A stretch of DNA of 64,000 nt, from contig NC_065875.1 of the NCBI RefSeq assembly GCF_933775445.1, forward strand, positions 15,327,001 through 15,391,000. The letters run 5' to 3'. Source of the DNA: Argentina anserina (Eukaryota; Streptophyta; Magnoliopsida; Rosales; Rosaceae). Every line of letters starts with the position of its first letter. Within the stretch, counting starts at the first letter, position 1. Positions 59,330 through 64,000 of the stretch are shown piece after piece. A program made the translations under genes and the position numbers. Under the pieces are notes generated by a model. It ran no database searches. It was not told the origin of the DNA and was given only the letters and a program-made list of their open reading frames with translations.

Positions 59330-62300
59330 TGTGTAACAGATCATTCGTTGCATCTCTATACACAATGTGTGTAAGAGATATTTTAGAATCGAATTATAAT
59401 TTGTGGTTTTATTTAAGGTTTGTCAAGAGTAATCGAATCAGAGTATTTTAAGTTTCTCACCATGCGTTCATACTTCATACTTATCTCATTTTCATGCATG
59501 TTATGAGTGAATAAAAATTTGCTTGGGTGATATTTGATTATCTGAGAATTCGATTTTCAATTAAACAAGACGTGAAACTAATAATTAGATCATTCATATT
59601 TGATATATATTATTTTTGAGTTATTGTTTCCTGCACTGTAGCCAAGCTCACGTGAAATTACGTTTATGCCCTTACTTTTTTAATAATTATGGCATTGCCA
59701 CTCAGTTAAATATAAAAACAAATGATGATGACACGCGTTATAATCATTCGTTCTGCATCGGTTCATCGTGAAGCTTTCGCTCTCTCTTTCTCTCTCAATA
59801 TGTTACGCGCATCTGATCTCTTCTCGGCTTCACCTGCTGAATATATGGACTAGGTGGACTTCATATATATGAATTTCAGTTAGGAGTTTCTAAATGATGG
59901 AGATCATCTTTTAACTTTCAAGGTTCTGCTTTGTTCTTATTCTCACTACTTCGATCAAAGCATAGCTAAGTTTTTTGATCAAATTCTCTGAGAAATTGCA
60001 TATAATCGATGAATTGATGTTGATATGTTGATTTTTCTTGGAATTAGTTCATATCTCTGTTTGCTTTACTCCATACTTTGAACCCTAAAAATTAGGAATT
60101 TTAATTCAGGGGTTATGTTTGATACGATTTGGGTTTTTCTCTATCAAGAAGCATTATTGGTGTCTCTATATTAGAAGAAGCTAGATATAGATATTGGCTT
60201 AACAAAAGTTCAACACTGAAGTTGTTGATCATTAGAGATTGTGTAAAGGCTTCTGAAATTTCAACTGTCTATAAGCTTTGATTTGTGGGTATTGGGTCTT
60301 TCATGTGTGCCTATCAATGTTATTATATATACTATGCGAATTAGTATGACAAGGAGTTTGGGCAAAAATATTGAAGATTTGTGGATTTCTCGCAAATTTT
60401 CTTGATAAATTTTAGGGACCTTTTTGTTAACAGCCTTTGATGAAAAACACATATCCCAAATGTTTTATCCAATTAAGTCACATTTTAATTATTTTCATTT
60501 TCAAATCAAGATCAGAGATTAACAATAGTGTGAAAAAATATTGTAGAACACTTTTATTCTTGGGTATTAATTTATGTTACAATTTTTATTTTCTATTTAA
60601 AGTCTTATTTAGTGCAACAAATTCATGATTTGGAGAATATAACACATGAATTTGTTGATTAAAATGATTTAAAATTTTCGATTTGGTGATGTGCATGAGC
60701 CACCAACTTTCAAAAGGGAAAATCAGACTGTTAATAATGTTGATAACTTAGAGTAAGTCATTTTTATTGTTGTAAAAAAAATTATTAATACCTTTATGAA
60801 AATATCATAGTAACTTGCATTGGGTTTATTTGGGTTGCTCAATGAAACATATCAATTACACATTCATGCTCTTTTGTATTTGACTCTATTTGTTTTATTG
60901 CTTCTAAGATCATGGTACGGGAGCTACAGAGACCTAGTTTCATGTTCTAGTTCTAATTATGACATCACTGACAGAAAATTCACGAAGTAATGAAGACTTC
61001 TTTGTATCAAGGTACTGTATATATTCTTTGCATATATAGTTGCCACTTTGTTGTCTTTCTTTAAAATGTGTGCGAAATTATAATACAATTTCCATTGGTT
61101 TCCATGTTAAAGGAAAACTTCTAAATGAAAATAGTCATGCAAAGTTCTTTCACCAACCTGATATTATTACTAAATGAAGTGGTATACTGCAGGGTTGATG
61201 TTTAGTATTGTAGATATGCAACTTACAACAGTGAATTGTGGACCATATGAAACTAACTGTGCATAAATAACAGTGCATTTTTTTTCGGTTGACCCTGAAA
61301 TTTAAACTAAAACTTATGCATTTGCTAATGTAGCAAGAGACATCTTGGTTGTTGATAATTGATTAGCTTTCTCTGAAAATGTAGTTATTTTTTCATGTTT
61401 GGAAGTTAATTATATCTTTCATCTATATTTTATTCAATGATGTTGTCTTTATTTTAATGTTTTGATTGTTTTTAGTGAGTTTTCATAGAGCTGTTGCAGG
61501 GGATTCTAAAAGCATGTGGTACATTTGTTGAGACTCGAGAAAGACTAAGGTATGCGAGATTTGCATCTTGGAATTATTTCAGTAGTTTCCATCTTGACAA
61601 TGTTGTGGTACACTTAAAATGTTCTCATATATAAGCGGTAGACAATTGGTAGGTACTTTGACGGTCTCAAGTCTACATAATTCGAGGAGTAGTGAATTTT
61701 TTTGCTAACCTTTTGGCTCAGGTATATATCAAATGTTATTCTTTGTTTTTATTTTTACTTTGGCCCTCTCACAATCATTGATAGCTAAGTAGGCTGCTAG
61801 GCATAGATTTTAATTTTTCCATTCATTCTCTCTCAGCTTCTTAAGCTTCTCAAGTATTCAAAATTCTATCCATACAAAGTCAGACAAACCATGTATCATC
61901 TTTTTGGTTCTGGTGAGTTTTCCAGTGTAAATAATCTCAATTTTTTATTTAGAAACCCAACCTTGGTTTAAATTCAGTTCCTGCAAACGAGCATTCGTGT
62001 TTAGAGTTTATAATGATTTAGGGTGCTTTGGATTTGACGTACAATAAAACATATTATAACATGCTTATAAAAATGGAACTTTGATGTTAAAATATTAGTT
62101 TATGGTTAATTTACTGTGCTCAGTTACTGTAAAAATAAAAAATAAAAGAAAACAATGATTTCACATCCTAGGTTCATATTTAATTCTTAATTTGAGGGTT
62201 TTTGTTGTTTTTTCTGTACATATGCTTTACTTAATTGTCTATATGATATGATTGAAATCATAAAAGTTTTATGGAGTTGATATAAAAGCTAGTACTTAAA

Positions 62301-63215
62301 TTGAACATTAGAATCCCCCTCACAGTCAGACATTTTTTGTTTTTTTCGATGACCATCTTTGTGCCTTTTCTTTTTCTTCTTCTGAAACCTTTTTTTCAAT
62401 CACATTCTAATTAAGTGTAAATTCTTGTATTTCTGTGTTTGATGACATCATCTAACATGCCAAGTATCAACCTATGTTTAATCATGCTTCTAAGGTCCGT
62501 TGTTTTTGGATATGATCACCACGTTAATGAAGGATATAATTCAGAAATACTTATTTGTTGACAGTTTGGCGGGTGAATATACGAGTGAAGATGAAATTGA
62601 TTCGACAACCTTTGAAATTGCAATTGTAGATATATTAGGTACGTTGATTCTGGTACTTAATTAGAGATTGTTTGCATGAACTTAAAATTTTGTCATTTTT
62701 TACAATAAAATTGTTTGGCCATCACTTGCCATGTAAATGTTACAGGAGCACATTAAACAAATATTTATATTACAACCATACACCATAATTTTGTGCTCTC
62801 ACTGTGATGGGAAAATCAACACTAAACTATCAACACTATTGCCAGAGACTATTATCAAAGAGAAACAATTGGAGTACATTTACCTAACTTTGAGAGAAAC
62901 AACTAGAGTATCATGTACAATACATGAGGAAGCAACATCTTGAACAACCTTTCATTAGTAGGACAACATCTTTTCAACATGCATACATACTGATAAATCG
63001 AAATCGTGAATAACTAGGATATCCTATCTTTTAAAGACAACCAAATCTATGTTTGTGGACATAACAATGAGACAATGTACATTTGTGCTCCATATGTTCA
63101 TAATCATTATGAGTTTGGAGATAATATTAAAACACTGATTTCTGTATCTTTCAAATTAATATCAACACATCCATAATTTAGAAAACCTACAGCAACGTGC
63201 GGGCACTGACTCTAG
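59330..63215 (+). mobile_element. Helitron-like 3' end with possible captured sequence (left limit unknown)
   Basis: The right end, 63188-63215, reads CAGCAACGTGCGGGCACTGA followed by CTCTAG, with host T next. This is the plant Helitron terminal form (short, here decayed, GC hairpin about 10 bp before CTAG). A start A|TCTCTATACAC occurs at 59355 but is weak evidence. Between them are a CT-rich leader-like stretch (59765-59800), exon-like pieces and AT-rich intron-like DNA, but no Rep/helicase. The start coordinate given is a guess; only the 3' end is supported. Confidence 0.35.
62512..62664 (+). CDS. 50-residue ORF or exon scrap, unknown
   Basis: ATG at 62512, then ITTLMKDIIQKYLFVDSLAG and SEDEIDSTTFEIAIVDIL before a stop. 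Alternatively it is an exon from TTGTTGACAG (62564) to ATTAG|GTACGT (62638), both good plant splice sites in the same frame. It is acidic and protein-like. No partner exons identified. It could be a captured exon inside the Helitron-like region. Confidence 0.25.
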   Translation: MITTLMKDIIQKYLFVDSLAGEYTSEDEIDSTTFEIAIVDILGTLILVLN

Positions 63216-64000
63216 TATTGTTTGCTCCTTTAATAGGTTGAATGAAACAAGTGGATCATTGCAAGAAGCCCTCATACATATAAAAGAGCATATACATACT
63301 TATGTAAATCTATAATTATCTGATAGTATCAAAAACAATCAGTATAGCATTTGAACTTCATTTTATGTCATTAGCCAACAAAACGCAAATGATTAATAGA
63401 AAATCAGTTAAACAGCTAAAAATTAAAGGAAAATAATTGTAAACAATGTGAGATGAGTTTTTAGATATTTTAATTATTTTCAAGATTGTTGTACAATTCA
63501 CTCATATTTTGGTTAGATTTCAAAGATTTGTTTTGTTAGAATCGACAGAAGGTCATATATTAATAATAGAAAATGTACGAAACAACATGAATATATTCTA
63601 CCCTCGCGGGTTACAATAAAATTTGAAATATGCAGAAGAATTAAGTGTGGAAAACATGTCTCAAATCCCTAATATTTTCCCATAGAATTTACATTTTCTA
63701 TTAATTGCACCCCAAACAAGATATTTTGACATAAGGAAAATTTATGTAATTTAATTAAATTTCTCATTGTTTTCCTCTATCTAAACACAACATAAGAATT
63801 GCAATTTTTACATAAGTTTAATCCAACTAGAATATTTTGAGGAAAAGAATCCTAAAATACTAACTTTTATTTAAATTCCACGAAATTCGAGGTTATACAA
63901 ACATAATGTAGGATTTATGTCAAACTCCTCATTACCTTTCACGTTACCTTTTTCACTCATGTGACTTATGAAAATGGGTAATTTGTCATTTCCAACAAAC
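63216..64000. other. AT-rich non-coding to window end
   Basis: Contains the inverted second copy of the 56330-56432 repeat at about 63540-63640 (minus orientation). No gene is supported. Confidence 0.45.

Overview
The window reads as nuclear DNA of a flowering plant. The evidence is spliced GT-AG genes of plant-typical families (a class III peroxidase, a DnaJ protein with two DUF3444 domains, a RINGv membrane protein, a plant BRCT protein), a nuclear tRNA-Pro, and dense plant-type mobile DNA: Ty3/gypsy elements of the Tat lineage, LINE fragments, Harbinger-like MITEs, foldback MITEs and Helitron ends. A eudicot is likely. Rosaceae is only an impression and is not proven by anything here.

Positions 1-20900 are retrotransposon-rich. 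A probable minus-strand LTR fills the left edge. Next comes a 5'-truncated plus-strand Tat-type element (about 1050-8447: gag remnant, integrase remnant with an exact 291-bp duplication, an antisense extra ORF, polypurine tract and 3' LTR). A Helitron 3' end lies at 9340. A broken copy of a peroxidase last exon and a coiled-coil gene fragment follow. A second, minus-strand Tat/Ogre-like element (about 10970-19270) carries protease, RT, two RNase H domains and integrase. Its antisense extra ORF is a plant-mobile-domain (PMD) gene. Both elements are decayed by stops and frameshifts.

Positions 20500-31500 hold a Harbinger-type MITE, an intact four-exon class III peroxidase gene (minus), three foldback MITEs in (TA)n tracts, a single-exon ribosomal-L1-domain (Utp30/RSL1D1-like) gene (plus), a LINE fragment next to a 752-bp MITE, and a small two-exon gene (minus) for a membrane protein that looks like a plant mitochondrial complex I accessory subunit.

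Positions 32900-48300 form the gene-rich core: an eight-exon RINGv (MARCH-like) gene (plus), a nine-exon SQ/TQ-and-BRCT gene related to PTIP/MDC1-type repair proteins (minus), tRNA-Pro(UGG) (minus), and a DnaJ-DUF3444 gene with one coding exon and a 1.1-kb 5'UTR intron (minus). For the spliced genes I traced every junction and the reading frame closes through all exons.

Positions 48300-64000 are AT-rich and gene-poor: LINE RNase H and ORF1 remnants, a perfectly spaced triple tandem array of about 920 bp with exon-like ORFs, a second Helitron 3' end near 63215, and scattered exon-like scraps. No CRISPR, operon or prokaryotic feature is present. The most unusual structure is the pair of neighbouring Tat-lineage elements that each carry a different intron-containing gene on the strand opposite to gag-pol.
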